From Microvirga lupini (GTDB taxonomy: Bacteria > Pseudomonadota > Alphaproteobacteria > Rhizobiales > Beijerinckiaceae), in contig NZ_JACHWB010000002.1 of the NCBI RefSeq assembly GCF_014191055.1, positions 496,001 through 560,000 on the forward strand: a stretch of DNA of 64,000 nucleotides, written 5' to 3'. The position numbers and the translations under genes are program-made. Below, piece by piece: positions 43,682 to 53,387 of this stretch. The stretch's first letter is position 1, and every line of letters begins with the position of its first letter. Below the pieces are notes generated by a model. The model saw only the letters and a program-made list of their open reading frames with translations. It was not told the origin of the DNA and did no database searches.

Positions 43682-45739
43682 CTACTCCCCCACATCCGCA
43701 CTTTGCTGCTCTTGCTTTTGCCCATCAGATTCCGACGGGAAGAGGTCAGGTCGAACTTGTTTCATCCGCTCACCCAGGATCGTAGACATAGAGCGGGAAA
43801 ATGTGACCGTGAAATGATGCTTGTCACCATAGATCATAATGTTTCCTGAGACTGGGAAGCATGTCTTTTGATCACAAAATCGATCTGTCATATCGATGAA
43901 TTTGACATTTGACGGACGAGCGGAAAGCAGCCGACTTGGGTCAGTATCGCTTAGAACTCTATTGCGCGGACGGCTGCAAGCCATAATGTTGGGATAATTA
44001 GCTTCAAGACATTCAGGAACGTGAAAACCCAACCATGGATTGTCCCGAACCGCAATCACCTCCACACCTATTTCAGCCAAACGGTTCCATTGCGCCTGAT
44101 ACCCTTCAGGGATGTATTCTTCCTTTCTTCCCTGAATGTACTGCCTCCGGGTTGATGGTGTGAAAACAACATCTGGTTTCAGCCTCGCCAGATTGGCGAT
44201 CACGTTCTTGTTCCACTCAATGCAAGTTGGGTCCAGTTTTCCTCCCACTGTGAAGGGGCATGCACTCTTCGTGATGTTGACAACCCGCCATCCGTACTTT
44301 TTCGCAAGAATTTCCAGTGGAGGTAACCAATGCGATGAATGCGATCCGCCAACAACCGCTATAGTCTTCGTTGGGGCGCCGAGATTTCCAAATTCACATT
44401 CAATAACAGCCGCTTCATCTACGCGTTGATGGCACTCCTTAAGCAATCCCCTGGCGAGATCACGCTTCACGTTGGCAAATTCTGGCATCAACGGGATACC
44501 AGGTTTTATCATAGTCTCGACGGATGCAGGCAGAGTCCCCCCAGGGTAATTTGCGATTGGAAGGTTGTCTGGATCCGCTTTGGTTTCAAGCAGAAGGATC
44601 CATACCGCGGCAGTGACGACAATAGGTATGGCAAAGCACGTAGCCAGTGCATGAATGTGCCAAACCTTCCTCTTACCGAGTGCTGATCGTTGAATCGGTT
44701 GCTCCAGCCCGCGCGCGGTCATATAGGCGCCGCACAATGCGATCGCGATGACAGCCAGCCCATCCCAGAGACCGAGTTGCTTCTGACCAGTAACGATCAA
44801 GGCGAAAACCAGAACCGGCCAATGCCAGAGATAGAATGAGAACGAGATATCGCCCATAGCGACAAGCGGCTTTGCGGCCAAAATTCTATCGGCACCGAAG
44901 CGCGTCGTGCCACCTCCCGAGAGAATGACCAAGGCTGCTCCGAGCGTCGGCCACAGCGCAATGTATCCCGGGTAATGAGCCGATGCCGGAACGGCGAAGC
45001 CGCAGCTTACCACAGCCGCCAATCCGACCCATCCCACAATCTCGCGAAGCCGCTCCGGCAATTGAATATAGGGAACCAGGATCGCTAGAACGCCGCCTAG
45101 GGCGAACTCCCATACGCGCGCCGACGTGTTGAAGTAGGTGGGCGAAGGGTCAAGGCGAGTCTGTACAACCGAATAGGCCAGAGAGCCAAGGAATACGGCC
45201 GCAAAGGCAGCAGCATAAGTATAAGCTCCACCGCCCAGCCGGCGCACTGCAAGGGTCACGCCCAGCAGCAGGAAGGGCCAGACGGCATAAAACTGCACTT
45301 GCACCGATAGTGCCCAGAACTGTTGGACCGGGCTGGGAGCCTCGTCGCGAGCGAGATAATCGACCGCGTTCATCATGAGCTTGAGGTTCTCAAGATGAAG
45401 GACGCTATAAATCACCTCGGTGAGAAACCCCTGCTGGCGCGACTGGGGCAACCACAGCAAGGCCGCGAGAAGCGTGATGGCCATAACAGTATAGGCCATG
45501 GGGGCGATGCGCTTGGCGATGCGGCCCCAGAAGGCGAAGACATCAATCGTCTGGTTGCGCTGGACTTCTCTGTAGAGAGAACCAGTGATCAGAAAACCCG
45601 AGATGACGAAGAACACATCCACGCCGCCGGATACCCGCCCGCCCCAGATGTGGAAACTGGCAACGAGAAGTGCACCGATCGTACGAATCCCCTGGATCTC
45701 GGGACGGTAGCCGGAGGTTTTGGTGCTGAAGGCGCTCAT
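43682..45739 (-). CDS. Acyltransferase-3 / SGNH two-domain membrane protein
   Basis: A 685-residue OafA/YrhL-type protein. The N-terminal half (about residues 10-390) is an acyltransferase-3 domain with about ten helices, opening YRPEIQGIRTIGALLV and GGVDVFFVISGFLITGSL. The C-terminal half (about 440-670) is a periplasmic SGNH-type domain with AVVGGSHSSHWLPPLE and, near the end, GDKHHFTVTFSR carrying the Asp-x-x-His dyad. Such proteins O-acetylate cell-surface polysaccharide. The C-terminal half is noticeably richer in A/T than the rest of the window, suggesting horizontal transfer. No glycan biosynthesis genes adjoin it. Confidence 0.88.
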   Translation of the reverse strand: MSAFSTKTSGYRPEIQGIRTIGALLVASFHIWGGRVSGGVDVFFVISGFLITGSLYREVQRNQTIDVFAFWGRIAKRIAPMAYTVMAITLLAALLWLPQSRQQGFLTEVIYSVLHLENLKLMMNAVDYLARDEAPSPVQQFWALSVQVQFYAVWPFLLLGVTLAVRRLGGGAYTYAAAFAAVFLGSLAYSVVQTRLDPSPTYFNTSARVWEFALGGVLAILVPYIQLPERLREIVGWVGLAAVVSCGFAVPASAHYPGYIALWPTLGAALVILSGGGTTRFGADRILAAKPLVAMGDISFSFYLWHWPVLVFALIVTGQKQLGLWDGLAVIAIALCGAYMTARGLEQPIQRSALGKRKVWHIHALATCFAIPIVVTAAVWILLLETKADPDNLPIANYPGGTLPASVETMIKPGIPLMPEFANVKRDLARGLLKECHQRVDEAAVIECEFGNLGAPTKTIAVVGGSHSSHWLPPLEILAKKYGWRVVNITKSACPFTVGGKLDPTCIEWNKNVIANLARLKPDVVFTPSTRRQYIQGRKEEYIPEGYQAQWNRLAEIGVEVIAVRDNPWLGFHVPECLEANYPNIMACSRPRNRVLSDTDPSRLLSARPSNVKFIDMTDRFCDQKTCFPVSGNIMIYGDKHHFTVTFSRSMSTILGERMKQVRPDLFPSESDGQKQEQQSADVGE

Positions 45740-46044
45740 CGATTGCTGTCATTGCCAGCATGATGTCCGAGCACAGCTCTGCTTGACGGATGCTCCGCTT
45801 ACGTGAGCGCTCTACCCGCAGCCGGGTGAGGCAAAGGGAGAATTCATCTTTCCGAAGACTGCCGGATCATGCCTGTTGCCGAAACGTTACAGCATGGTTA
45901 ACCCGAGCCAGCCGATTTGCCTCCTCTCTGAACGGAGAGGGTGTCACTCAAGAACAGGTTCTCAGCCTGCGCATATGGCCGCAACCCTGCACATGAAAAA
46001 GCCGCCCTTTAAGGCGGCATTTCCAGAACACGATTTTAGCTCAG
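45740..46044. other. Intergenic region upstream of the acyltransferase
   Basis: This 305-base gap contains the acyltransferase promoter region and, at its right end, the terminator of the gcv operon (45996-46018). I see no gene or other repeat in it. Confidence 0.5.
45996..46018 (-). terminator. Terminator of the glycine-cleavage operon
   Basis: On the minus strand GCCGCC (46018-46013) pairs with GGCGGC (46006-46001) around the loop TTAAAG, followed by five Ts (46000-45996). It lies 27 bases beyond the gcvPB stop. Confidence 0.9.
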
Positions 46045-47619
46045 TTACTCTGCCGCTTCCGCCACCGGCGACGGCGGCGTCCACTTAAGCACCGGGTTTC
46101 TGGCTGCGCGCGTCTCGTCGAGACGCCGCCGCGGAGCGTGGTACGGCGCACCGGTGAAGCGCTCCTTGTCGCCGTTCCTCGCGGCAAAAGCGAGGTCGCG
46201 CAGCATCGCGATGAAGAGGTCAAGGGACGCCTTCGATTCGGATTCCGTCGGCTCGATCAGCATGGCCCCATGCACCACCAGCGGGAAATACATGGTCATC
46301 GGGTGGTAGCCCTCGTCGATCATGGCCTTGGCCACGTCCAGCGTGGTCACGCCCGTGTCCTTGAGCCATGCGTCGTCGAACAGCACCTCATGCATGCACG
46401 GCTTGTTGCCGAAGGGCAGCGACATGAGATCGGCGAGGCCGGCGCGGATGTAGTTGGCATTGAGCACCGCATCTTCGGACGCCTGCTTCATACCATCGGC
46501 GCCATGGGAGAGCATGTAGGACAGGGCACGCACATACATGCCCATCTGGCCATGGAAGGCGGTCATGCGGCCGAACGGGGCGGCAGTGCCGCCGGCCTCA
46601 TTGTTTTGCTCAACCAGCTCGAAGCTGCCATCCTTCATCCGCACGAATGGCACCGGCGCGAAGGGCGCGAGGCGCTCGGAGAGCACCACCGGGCCGGAGC
46701 CCGGGCCGCCGCCGCCATGGGGCGTCGAGAAGGTCTTGTGCAGGTTGATGTGCATGGCATCGACGCCGAGATCGCCCGGCTTCGCCTTGCCCACGATGGC
46801 GTTGAAGTTCGCGCCGTCGCAGTAGAAGTACGCGCCCGCATCGTGGATCGCCTTGGCGATCTCCGCCACCTGCGGCTCGAAGAGGCCGCAGGTGTTGGGA
46901 TTGGTGAGCATGATGGCCGCCACGTCCGGGCCGAGACGCTCCTTCACGTCCTCCACATGGACCCAGCCATCCTCGCGGGCCGGCACCGGCTTCACCTTGA
47001 AGCCGATCAGCGCCGCGGTCGCCGGGTTCGTGCCGTGCGCCGAATCGGGCACGAGCACCACATTGCGGGTCGCGCCCTCGCCCTTGGCCTCGATGGCCGC
47101 CTTGATCGCCATCATGCCGCAGAGCTCGCCATGGGCGCCGGCTTTCGGCGAAAGCGCCACGGCGGTCATGTTGGTGAGCGTGACGAGATAGCGGCCGAGC
47201 TCGTTCATGAGCTCCAGCGCGCCCTGCACGGTGGAGACCGGCTGCAGCGGATGCACGTCGGAGAAGCCCGGCAGGCGGGCCATGCGCTCGTTGAGGCGCG
47301 CATTGTGCTTCATGGTGCAGGAGCCGAGCGGGAAGAGGCCCGTGTCGATGCCGTAGTTCTGCTGGCTGAGGCGCACGTAGTGGCGCATGGTCTCAGGCTC
47401 GGAGAGACCCGGCAGGCCGATGGGCTCCCGGCGCTCCAACCCGCCGAGGCGCGGCTTGAAGTCCTCGGGCTCGTCAAGGTCGACGCCGGTGGTGTCATAG
47501 CGGCCGATCTCGAACAGCAGCGGCTCGATCTGCGCCAGCGCCTTGTTGCCGGTAAAGGTCGGGTGTTCAGTGGTGCCGGCCTGGCCGGCAGAAGAGGGAC
47601 GTCCCTGGCGGTTCAACAT
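46045..47619 (-). CDS. gcvPB: Glycine dehydrogenase (decarboxylating) subunit 2
   Basis: A 524-residue C-terminal half of the split P protein. The PLP lysine is K295 in MHINLHKTFSTPHGGGGPG. With subunit 1 it decarboxylates glycine and passes the aminomethyl group to the lipoyl arm of GcvH. The ATG at 47619 shares its A with the gcvPA stop (TGATG) and has AAGGAGG seven bases upstream, so I prefer it to a GTG one codon earlier. It is the last gene of the operon, ahead of a terminator. Confidence 0.97.
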   Translation of the reverse strand: MLNRQGRPSSAGQAGTTEHPTFTGNKALAQIEPLLFEIGRYDTTGVDLDEPEDFKPRLGGLERREPIGLPGLSEPETMRHYVRLSQQNYGIDTGLFPLGSCTMKHNARLNERMARLPGFSDVHPLQPVSTVQGALELMNELGRYLVTLTNMTAVALSPKAGAHGELCGMMAIKAAIEAKGEGATRNVVLVPDSAHGTNPATAALIGFKVKPVPAREDGWVHVEDVKERLGPDVAAIMLTNPNTCGLFEPQVAEIAKAIHDAGAYFYCDGANFNAIVGKAKPGDLGVDAMHINLHKTFSTPHGGGGPGSGPVVLSERLAPFAPVPFVRMKDGSFELVEQNNEAGGTAAPFGRMTAFHGQMGMYVRALSYMLSHGADGMKQASEDAVLNANYIRAGLADLMSLPFGNKPCMHEVLFDDAWLKDTGVTTLDVAKAMIDEGYHPMTMYFPLVVHGAMLIEPTESESKASLDLFIAMLRDLAFAARNGDKERFTGAPYHAPRRRLDETRAARNPVLKWTPPSPVAEAAE

Positions 47620-48959
47620 CACAGAACCTCCTTCAAGGCGGCGCAGAGAGCCGCACGGTCATCATCGGTGTTCACTTCGGTGGAAGCGACGAGGAGCAGG
47701 TTGTCGAGGCCGGCGCCGGGCAGGAGGCGCGACACGGGCACGCCGGCAAGTACGCCCTTCTCGACCAAGCGTTCGACCACTTCGGCGGCGGGCTTTGCGA
47801 GCTTCAACGTGAACTCGTTGAAGAACGTCTTGTTGAGCACCTCGACGCCCTTCACGGACGCCAGCTGATCTGCCAACTTTACTGCGTTGGCATGATTGAT
47901 GCGCGCAAGACGCGAGAGGCCTGCTTCACCGAGCAGCGTCATATGGATGGTGAAGGCGAGCGAGCAGAGGCCCGAATTGGTGCAGATGTTCGAGGTCGCC
48001 TTGTCGCGGCGGATATGCTGCTCGCGGGTGGAGAGCGTCAGCACGAAGCCGCGATTGCCGTCCGCATCCACGGTTTCGCCGCAGAGACGGCCCGGCATCT
48101 GGCGCAGGAACTTCGACTGGGTAGCGAAGAGGCCCACATAAGGCCCGCCGAAGTTCAGCGCGTTGCCGATCGACTGGCCCTCGCCCACCACGATGTCGGC
48201 ACCCTGGCTGCCGGGAGATGCGAGTAGGCCCAGCGACACGGCCTCCGTGAACACGGCAATCAGCAGCACGCCATGCTGATGCGCCTTGTCGGCGATGGGC
48301 TTCAGATCGCGCACATTGCCGAAAACGTCCGGCGACTGCACAACCACGCAGGAGACGCTGTCGTCGATCTGGGACAGGATGTCCTCGGTGCCGCCCACGT
48401 CGGGCGCCATGGTGACGACGTCGTCGCTCGACATCTCGGAGAGAGTTCTCACCACATCGGCATAGTGCGGATGCAGGCCGCCCGAGAGCACCGCCTTGCG
48501 GCGCTTGGTGATTCGGTGCGCCATGAGCACCGCCTCGCCCGTCCCGGTGGAGCCGTCATACATGGAGGCGTTCGCCACCTCCATGCCGGTGAGCGCGGCA
48601 ACTTGAGTCTGGAACTCGAAGAGATACTGCAGCGTCCCTTGAGCGATCTCCGGCTGGTACGGCGTGTAGCTCGTCAGGAACTCTGAGCGCTGGATCAGGT
48701 GATCGACGGTGGCCGGTACGTGGTGCTTGTAGGCGCCGGCGCCGACGAAGAACGGCACGCTCGAAGCGGAGATGTTCTTGGCTGACATGCGGGAGAGGAT
48801 ACGCTCCACTTCCCATTCGCCCTTGCGGCGCGGCAGATCCACCGGCTCCTTCAGGAGCAGGTTCTTCGGCACGTCGGCGAACAATTCATCGACGTGATTG
48901 ACGCCGATCCGTGCGAGCATCTCGCTGCGGTCGGTGTCGGACAAAGGCAAATAACGCAT
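47619..48959 (-). CDS. gcvPA: Glycine dehydrogenase (decarboxylating) subunit 1
   Basis: A 446-residue N-terminal half of the split P protein. It begins [19 protein letters not shown] and contains [45 protein letters not shown] and [15 protein letters not shown], all characteristic. Codons upstream to 49040 are open but overlap the osmC end and are not family-like. It follows the OsmC gene by 20 bases and overlaps gcvPB, so the P subunits are translationally coupled. Confidence 0.97.
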   Translation of the reverse strand: MRYLPLSDTDRSEMLARIGVNHVDELFADVPKNLLLKEPVDLPRRKGEWEVERILSRMSAKNISASSVPFFVGAGAYKHHVPATVDHLIQRSEFLTSYTPYQPEIAQGTLQYLFEFQTQVAALTGMEVANASMYDGSTGTGEAVLMAHRITKRRKAVLSGGLHPHYADVVRTLSEMSSDDVVTMAPDVGGTEDILSQIDDSVSCVVVQSPDVFGNVRDLKPIADKAHQHGVLLIAVFTEAVSLGLLASPGSQGADIVVGEGQSIGNALNFGGPYVGLFATQSKFLRQMPGRLCGETVDADGNRGFVLTLSTREQHIRRDKATSNICTNSGLCSLAFTIHMTLLGEAGLSRLARINHANAVKLADQLASVKGVEVLNKTFFNEFTLKLAKPAAEVVERLVEKGVLAGVPVSRLLPGAGLDNLLLVASTEVNTDDDRAALCAALKEVL

Positions 48960-48979
48960 CGGCGAAAGAACCTTGTTTG

Positions 48980-49456
48980 TTAATGCGAGGGAAGGCCCGC
49001 CACCACGATCTCCGTGAGCACGGAGTTGGCAATGAAGCATTCCTTGTGGGCGAGATGGTGCATGTCGGCTATCTGCTCAGGGCTGGGGAGCTTGTCGCCG
49101 GAGAATTCGATCATTGGATCCAGGGTGACCCTGGAGACGAAGAGCTTGCCGTTCTCGTTCTTCGTCATGATGCCGAGCGCCTTGTCTTCGTAGGCATCGA
49201 CCGTGAAGCGCTTCTTGGCCGCGATCGACAGGAAGGTGAGCATGTGGCAGCTCGAGATTGCCGCCACGAAAGCCTCCTCCGGGTCGACCGCATCCTCCCG
49301 CGAGAGGGGCAAGGGCACGACAGAGGGCGATGCGGAGCCGGGGACTTCGATGCCGCCATCGAAGAACCACGTATGGCCGCGGCTGTAGCGGTTGTCGGAG
49401 AAGCTCTCGCTGTCTCCCCGCTTCCAGCGGATCGTCGCCCTGTATTCGTGCGCCAT
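48980..49456 (-). CDS. OsmC-family thiol peroxidase-like protein inside the gcv operon
   Basis: A 158-residue OsmC/Ohr-fold protein with the two redox cysteines in SSCHMLTFL (C70) and [10 protein letters not shown] (C139). Family members reduce organic hydroperoxides. It lies between gcvH (15 bases upstream) and gcvPA (20 bases downstream) on the same strand, so it is transcribed with the glycine-cleavage genes and would be induced by glycine. This placement is unusual for the operon as usually described. What oxidant it meets there is unknown. Confidence 0.9.
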   Translation of the reverse strand: MAHEYRATIRWKRGDSESFSDNRYSRGHTWFFDGGIEVPGSASPSVVPLPLSREDAVDPEEAFVAAISSCHMLTFLSIAAKKRFTVDAYEDKALGIMTKNENGKLFVSRVTLDPMIEFSGDKLPSPEQIADMHHLAHKECFIANSVLTEIVVAGLPSH

Positions 49457-49471
49457 GGCCGTGCAGCTCGC

Positions 49472-49846
49472 TTAGGAAATCGACTTCACGAATTCCTGGT
49501 ACTGCTCTTCGGTCATGAGCCCGTCGAGCTCGCTCTCATTCGTCAGACGGATCTTCATGAACCAGCCGCGGCCGGCCGGATCCTCGTTGACCGTGCCGGG
49601 AGAGGCTTCGAGCTCGCTGTTGACCTCGACCACTTCGCCGGAAACCGGGGCATAGACTTCGCTGGCCGCCTTCACGCTCTCGACGACGGCCGCCTCGTCG
49701 CCCTTCGACAGGGTCTTGCCGACGCTCGGCAGCTCCACGAACACGACGTCGCCGAGCTGGCCCTGGGCGTAGTCGGAGATGCCCACGATACCGGCATCGC
49801 CTTCGACGCGGATGTATTCGTGGTCCTTGGTATAGCGCGTGGTCAT
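49472..49846 (-). CDS. gcvH: Glycine cleavage system H protein
   Basis: A 124-residue lipoyl-domain carrier. The lipoylated lysine is K59 in [14 protein letters not shown], and [12 protein letters not shown] precedes it. The start [16 protein letters not shown] is family-typical; the open frame extends upstream into gcvT, but only this ATG at 49846 (AAAGAGGGAATTC upstream) fits. It follows gcvT by 22 bases and shuttles the aminomethyl group between P, T and L proteins in the cytosol. Confidence 0.97.
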   Translation of the reverse strand: MTTRYTKDHEYIRVEGDAGIVGISDYAQGQLGDVVFVELPSVGKTLSKGDEAAVVESVKAASEVYAPVSGEVVEVNSELEASPGTVNEDPAGRGWFMKIRLTNESELDGLMTEEQYQEFVKSIS

Positions 49847-49868
49847 GTGAATTCCCTCTTTTTGAATG

Positions 49869-51017
49869 TCAGCGCTTGTAGCGATGGGGGGCGAACGGCA
49901 TGGCCGCGACCTTGGCCGGCAGCGGCTTGCCGCGAACGATGAGATGCAGGTCGGTGCCGACAGCGGACACGTCCTTGGCCACATAGCCCATGGCAACCGG
50001 GCCGTTGACCGTGGGGCCGAACCCGCCGGAGGTCACGATGCCGACCTCTCGCCCGTCAGGCGTGGTGATGACGCTGCCCTCGCGGGCGGGAGCGCGGCCT
50101 TCCGGCTTGATGCCGACGCGAACACGCGCCGCACCGTCCTTGATCTCGCGCTGAACGCGCGCGGCACCGGGGAAGCCCCCCTCCTCGCGGCGGCGCTTCT
50201 GGATCGACCAGATCAGGCCGGCCTCGATGGGCGATGTGGTGGGGTCGATGTCATGACCGTAAAGGCAGAGGCCCGCTTCGAGACGCAGCGAATCGCGTGC
50301 GCCGAGGCCGATGGCCTTCACCTCTGGATCCGCAAGAAGGGCGCGCCAGAGCTTCGCCGCATCCTCGGCCTTGCAGGAGATCTCGAAGCCGTCTTCACCG
50401 GTGTAGCCGGAGCGGGACACATGGCACCCAATGCCGTCGATCTGCACGTCAGCGGACATCATGAAGGACAGCGCGGCGGCTTCGGGCGACAGCTTCGCCA
50501 GGACGGCCTCCGCGGAAGGCCCCTGCAGGGCCATCAGGCCGAGCTCGTCCTTGCGCTTCAGGCTCACGCCCTTCGGCAGGCGAGCCTCGATATGGGCATA
50601 GTCCTGCTCCTTCATGGAGGCGTTGACGACGAGGTAGAGCCAGCCTTCATGACCGGGAGCGCCGACGCGGGTCACCATCAGGTCGTCGAGGATACCGCCG
50701 TCGTCGGCCAGGAGCTGCGAATAGCGCTGCTGGTTGGGCTTGAGATTCAGCACATCGGCGGGGATGAGCGCCTCAAGGGCCCTGGCCACGGTCTCGTGGC
50801 TCTTGTCCTCTGCAACGAGAAAGGCTTGGCCCATATGCGAGACGTCGAACAGACCCGCATGCTCGCGGGTCCAGTTGTGCTCGGTAAGGATGCCGGTGGG
50901 GTACTGCACCGGCATGTCGTAGCCGGCGAACGGCACCATGCGGGCGCCAAGCGCCACATGTTCCGCGTGGAGCGGGGTTTTCAGGAGCGGCTCGTCGCTG
51001 TGCGCTGGCTCGGCCAT
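49869..51017 (-). CDS. gcvT: Glycine cleavage system T protein (aminomethyltransferase)
   Basis: A 382-residue folate-dependent enzyme that releases ammonia from aminomethyl-GcvH and makes methylene-tetrahydrofolate. Typical segments are [47 protein letters not shown] and [33 protein letters not shown] is the folate-site segment. It is the first gene of the operon, directly downstream of the tandem glycine riboswitch, with AGGGAAACCG before the ATG. Confidence 0.97.
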   Translation of the reverse strand: MAEPAHSDEPLLKTPLHAEHVALGARMVPFAGYDMPVQYPTGILTEHNWTREHAGLFDVSHMGQAFLVAEDKSHETVARALEALIPADVLNLKPNQQRYSQLLADDGGILDDLMVTRVGAPGHEGWLYLVVNASMKEQDYAHIEARLPKGVSLKRKDELGLMALQGPSAEAVLAKLSPEAAALSFMMSADVQIDGIGCHVSRSGYTGEDGFEISCKAEDAAKLWRALLADPEVKAIGLGARDSLRLEAGLCLYGHDIDPTTSPIEAGLIWSIQKRRREEGGFPGAARVQREIKDGAARVRVGIKPEGRAPAREGSVITTPDGREVGIVTSGGFGPTVNGPVAMGYVAKDVSAVGTDLHLIVRGKPLPAKVAAMPFAPHRYKR

Positions 51018-51071
51018 CGGTTTCCCTCAAAGGTGCGCGTTCCATCGAGCCTTGCGGCCCGTTGCTCTGCG

Positions 51072-51256
51072 CCCCCTCTGTCCCGAGACCTGAGAGATTT
51101 CCCTTAAGGCCTAAGCCCCAGGTTACGCCCGTCGGTGGACGGCGTTTCAAACGCCGCCGCTTTCCAGAGTGCCAGCTCCCACGCGGTCCTTTGGCCTGAG
51201 CGTTTCCGGGGCGGTTGCGCCTTCGGCGCCGGACTGTCGTCCGGACTCTTCCGCGG
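51072..51256 (-). promoter_or_regulatory. Tandem glycine riboswitch
   Basis: Reading the minus strand, the first aptamer runs from about 51256 with GCGGAAGAGTCCGG, GCGCCGAAGGCGCAA and GCTCAGGCCAAAGGACCGC. The second follows with CTCTGGAAAG, CACCGACGGG, AATCTCTCAGGT and GGGACAGAGGGGG, ending near 51072. These are the conserved core elements of the glycine aptamer, present twice in tandem, 55 bases before the gcvT start. Glycine binding would switch the operon on. The identification is by eye. Confidence 0.93.
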
Positions 51257-51298
51257 GGATCATCGGCTGGCCTAACCTCTGAAGAGGAAATGTCCGCC

Positions 51299-51304
51299 TG
51301 TCAA
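51299..51304 (-). promoter_or_regulatory. Candidate -35 box for the gcv operon
   Basis: TTGACA on the minus strand at 51304-51299, about 45 bases before the first glycine aptamer. No good -10 hexamer stands at the ideal distance, so this is tentative. Confidence 0.3.
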
Positions 51305-51425
51305 CAAAGCAAGCCAGGCCTGTTCACCCTTTAATTGACGGCAGGCTCCGCAGGCTCCATCTTAGGGCTATCTGTCACAGAAGGGGAGAAGCGCGGCCTG
51401 ATCCGGTCAGCAGCTCCACGCATCG

Positions 51426-52730
51426 TTGCTCGAACTGATCATCGCTCTCGCTCTCGTTGCCCTCAACGGCGTCTTCGCTCTTTCCGAATTGGCCATCGTG
51501 TCCGCCCGCAGGCCCCGGCTCAAGGCCATGGCCGAGCAGGGCCGCTCGGGCGCCAGCACGGCCCTCACCCTCATGGAGGATTCGGGCCGCTTCCTCTCCA
51601 CGGTCCAGATCGGCATCACCCTGGTGGGCATCCTGGCCGGCGCCTTTTCGGGCGCGGCTTTGGGCGGCCGGCTGACGGAGATCCTCCTCGCCCAGGGCAT
51701 GCCCGAGGGTGCGGCCGAGCCTCTCGGCTACGGCATCGTCATCGGCATCATCACCTACCTGTCCATCGTGATCGGCGAGCTCGTGCCCAAGCAGCTGGCC
51801 CTGCGCCATCCGGAGGGCATCGCCTGCGTGATGGCGCCAATGATGATGGTCGTCTCGAAAGTGGCCGCCCCTGCCGTCTGGCTTCTCAATGCCTCCACCA
51901 GCCTGATTTTCAGCCTGTTCGGCACCAAGTCCGACGATTCCTCGACCGTCACCGAAGAGGAGATCAAGATGCTGGTCGGCGAGGCCGAGAGCGCCGGCGT
52001 GATCGAGGAGGAGGAGCGCCGCATGATCTCGGGCGTGCTGCGCCTCGGCGACCGGACGGTGCGCGGCCTCATGACGCCCCGGACGGACGTGGACTGGATC
52101 GACACCGAGGATGACGAAGAGACGATCCGGGCCCTGCTGATCGAGACCCCGCATTCGCGCCTGCCGGTGAGCGAAGGCACCCCCGACAACGTAATCGGCG
52201 TCGTTCAGTCACGGGAGCTTCTGGCCGCCATGCTGTCGGGCCAGCCCCTCGACATCCGCAAGCACCTGCAGCAGGCGCCGGTCATTCCGGATACGCTTTA
52301 CGCGCTGGATGCCCTGGCGATTCTCAGGGATGCCGAGGTGCCCATGGCGCTGGTCCATGACGAATACGGCCATTTCGAAGGGGTCGTGACCCCGGCCGAT
52401 GCCCTGGAGGCCATCGTCGGCGCCTTCCGGTCCGACGGAGAGGCGCCGGAGCCCGACGCCATCCGACGCGAGGACGGCTCCTGGCTGCTCGCCGGTTCCA
52501 TGCCGGTGGACGAAATGGCCGAGATTCTCGGCATGACCCTGCCCGAAACCCGCAGCTATCACACGGTCGGCGGCCTGGTGATCAGCGAATTGCAGCACCT
52601 GCCGACCACGGGCGAACACGTGGAGACCTTAGGCTGGCGCTTCGAGGTGATCGATCTCGACGAGCGCCGGATCGACAAGGTCCTGGCCACGCCCCTCAAC
52701 CAGAGAGCAGGCGCGGCCGTTCTGTATTAG
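51426..52730 (+). CDS. CNNM/CBS/CorC-domain membrane protein (HlyC/CorC family)
   Basis: A 434-residue protein. A DUF21/CNNM membrane domain with four hydrophobic segments fills residues 1-165 (ALVALNGVFALSELAIVSARR at the front). Two CBS domains (about 195-315; GLMTPRTDVDWI) and a CorC/HlyC C-terminal domain (about 340-420) follow. Homologues are linked to magnesium or cobalt handling, although 'hemolysin' is the historical label. The frame begins at a TTG at 51426 with no clear ribosome-binding site, so the start is uncertain. It is divergent from the gcv operon. Confidence 0.85.
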   Translation: MLELIIALALVALNGVFALSELAIVSARRPRLKAMAEQGRSGASTALTLMEDSGRFLSTVQIGITLVGILAGAFSGAALGGRLTEILLAQGMPEGAAEPLGYGIVIGIITYLSIVIGELVPKQLALRHPEGIACVMAPMMMVVSKVAAPAVWLLNASTSLIFSLFGTKSDDSSTVTEEEIKMLVGEAESAGVIEEEERRMISGVLRLGDRTVRGLMTPRTDVDWIDTEDDEETIRALLIETPHSRLPVSEGTPDNVIGVVQSRELLAAMLSGQPLDIRKHLQQAPVIPDTLYALDALAILRDAEVPMALVHDEYGHFEGVVTPADALEAIVGAFRSDGEAPEPDAIRREDGSWLLAGSMPVDEMAEILGMTLPETRSYHTVGGLVISELQHLPTTGEHVETLGWRFEVIDLDERRIDKVLATPLNQRAGAAVLY

Positions 52731-52737
52731 GCTTGAT

Positions 52738-52784
52738 GCATCGGATTCGATCCCAAAAGTGCAAGTCTACTTTTGGGATCAATG
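52738..52784. repeat. Mosaic palindromic repeat, copy B (CCCAAAAG module only)
   Basis: GCATCGGATTCGATCCCAAA begins the element (52738), and the arms ATCCCAAAAGTG and ACTTTTGGGAT pair around CAAGTCT. It lies seven bases after the CorC-family stop and two bases before the end of the opposing lipoprotein gene. It matches the corresponding parts of copies at 1510-1557 and 56720-56766 and lacks the second module. Confidence 0.85.
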
Positions 52785-52786
52785 TT

Positions 52787-53359
52787 TTAGCCCCGCCGTC
52801 CTGCGGCCGCGCGGGTGCCGAGACCGACCTGGATCTCGAAACGCTCGGCGGAGGCCGCCGGAACCACGATGCCCTCCTCGACGACCGAGACCATTGTCTG
52901 GGTCTGGCCGGCCGGAATTGCGGCCGCCACCCGGCGGGAGCGGTTGGCGAAGACGGTCGAGCCGTCCTTGACGACGATCTGGAGCGGCACGTCATAGCGG
53001 CCCGCCGACCCGGCGTTGCCGAGGAGCGCCCGGGCCTCGACGCCGACCCTCACGAGGGTGCTGCCATCCGGCTGGCCGACGCATTCGCGGGCCAAGTCGC
53101 CCAGGGAGATCTGGCTGCGGACGGAGCCGCCATCAACGCCTCCGGCCCGTATGACCGCACCGCCATCCATGACCTCAACGACCGGACAATACACGTCGCG
53201 GGTCTCGGCGGCCTGAGGCGGCGTCTGGGTCGTCCCCGCCGTGAGCAGCATGTCGCCGATGCCGAAGCCGCCCTCGCCCGGCGCTCCGCAGCCGGCCAGG
53301 GTCGAGATCCCGAGCACGGCGAAGGCCAATCCCGCCCTGCGGTTCAATCCCTTGTTCAT
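52787..53359 (-). CDS. Putative lipoprotein
   Basis: A 190-residue protein with a lipoprotein signal ending LAGC (C24). The mature part has two more cysteines (VYCPVVEV and RECVGQ) and a beta-rich pattern but no domain I recognise. It is a plausible periplasmic outer-membrane lipoprotein. It lies 28 bases downstream of the IalB-family gene on the same strand, so the two may be one transcript. I use the ATG at 53359; a GTG one codon earlier is in frame. Confidence 0.75.
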   Translation of the reverse strand: MNKGLNRRAGLAFAVLGISTLAGCGAPGEGGFGIGDMLLTAGTTQTPPQAAETRDVYCPVVEVMDGGAVIRAGGVDGGSVRSQISLGDLARECVGQPDGSTLVRVGVEARALLGNAGSAGRYDVPLQIVVKDGSTVFANRSRRVAAAIPAGQTQTMVSVVEEGIVVPAASAERFEIQVGLGTRAAAGRRG

Positions 53360-53387
53360 CACTGTCCCCCCACCCTCTGTTTATGTC

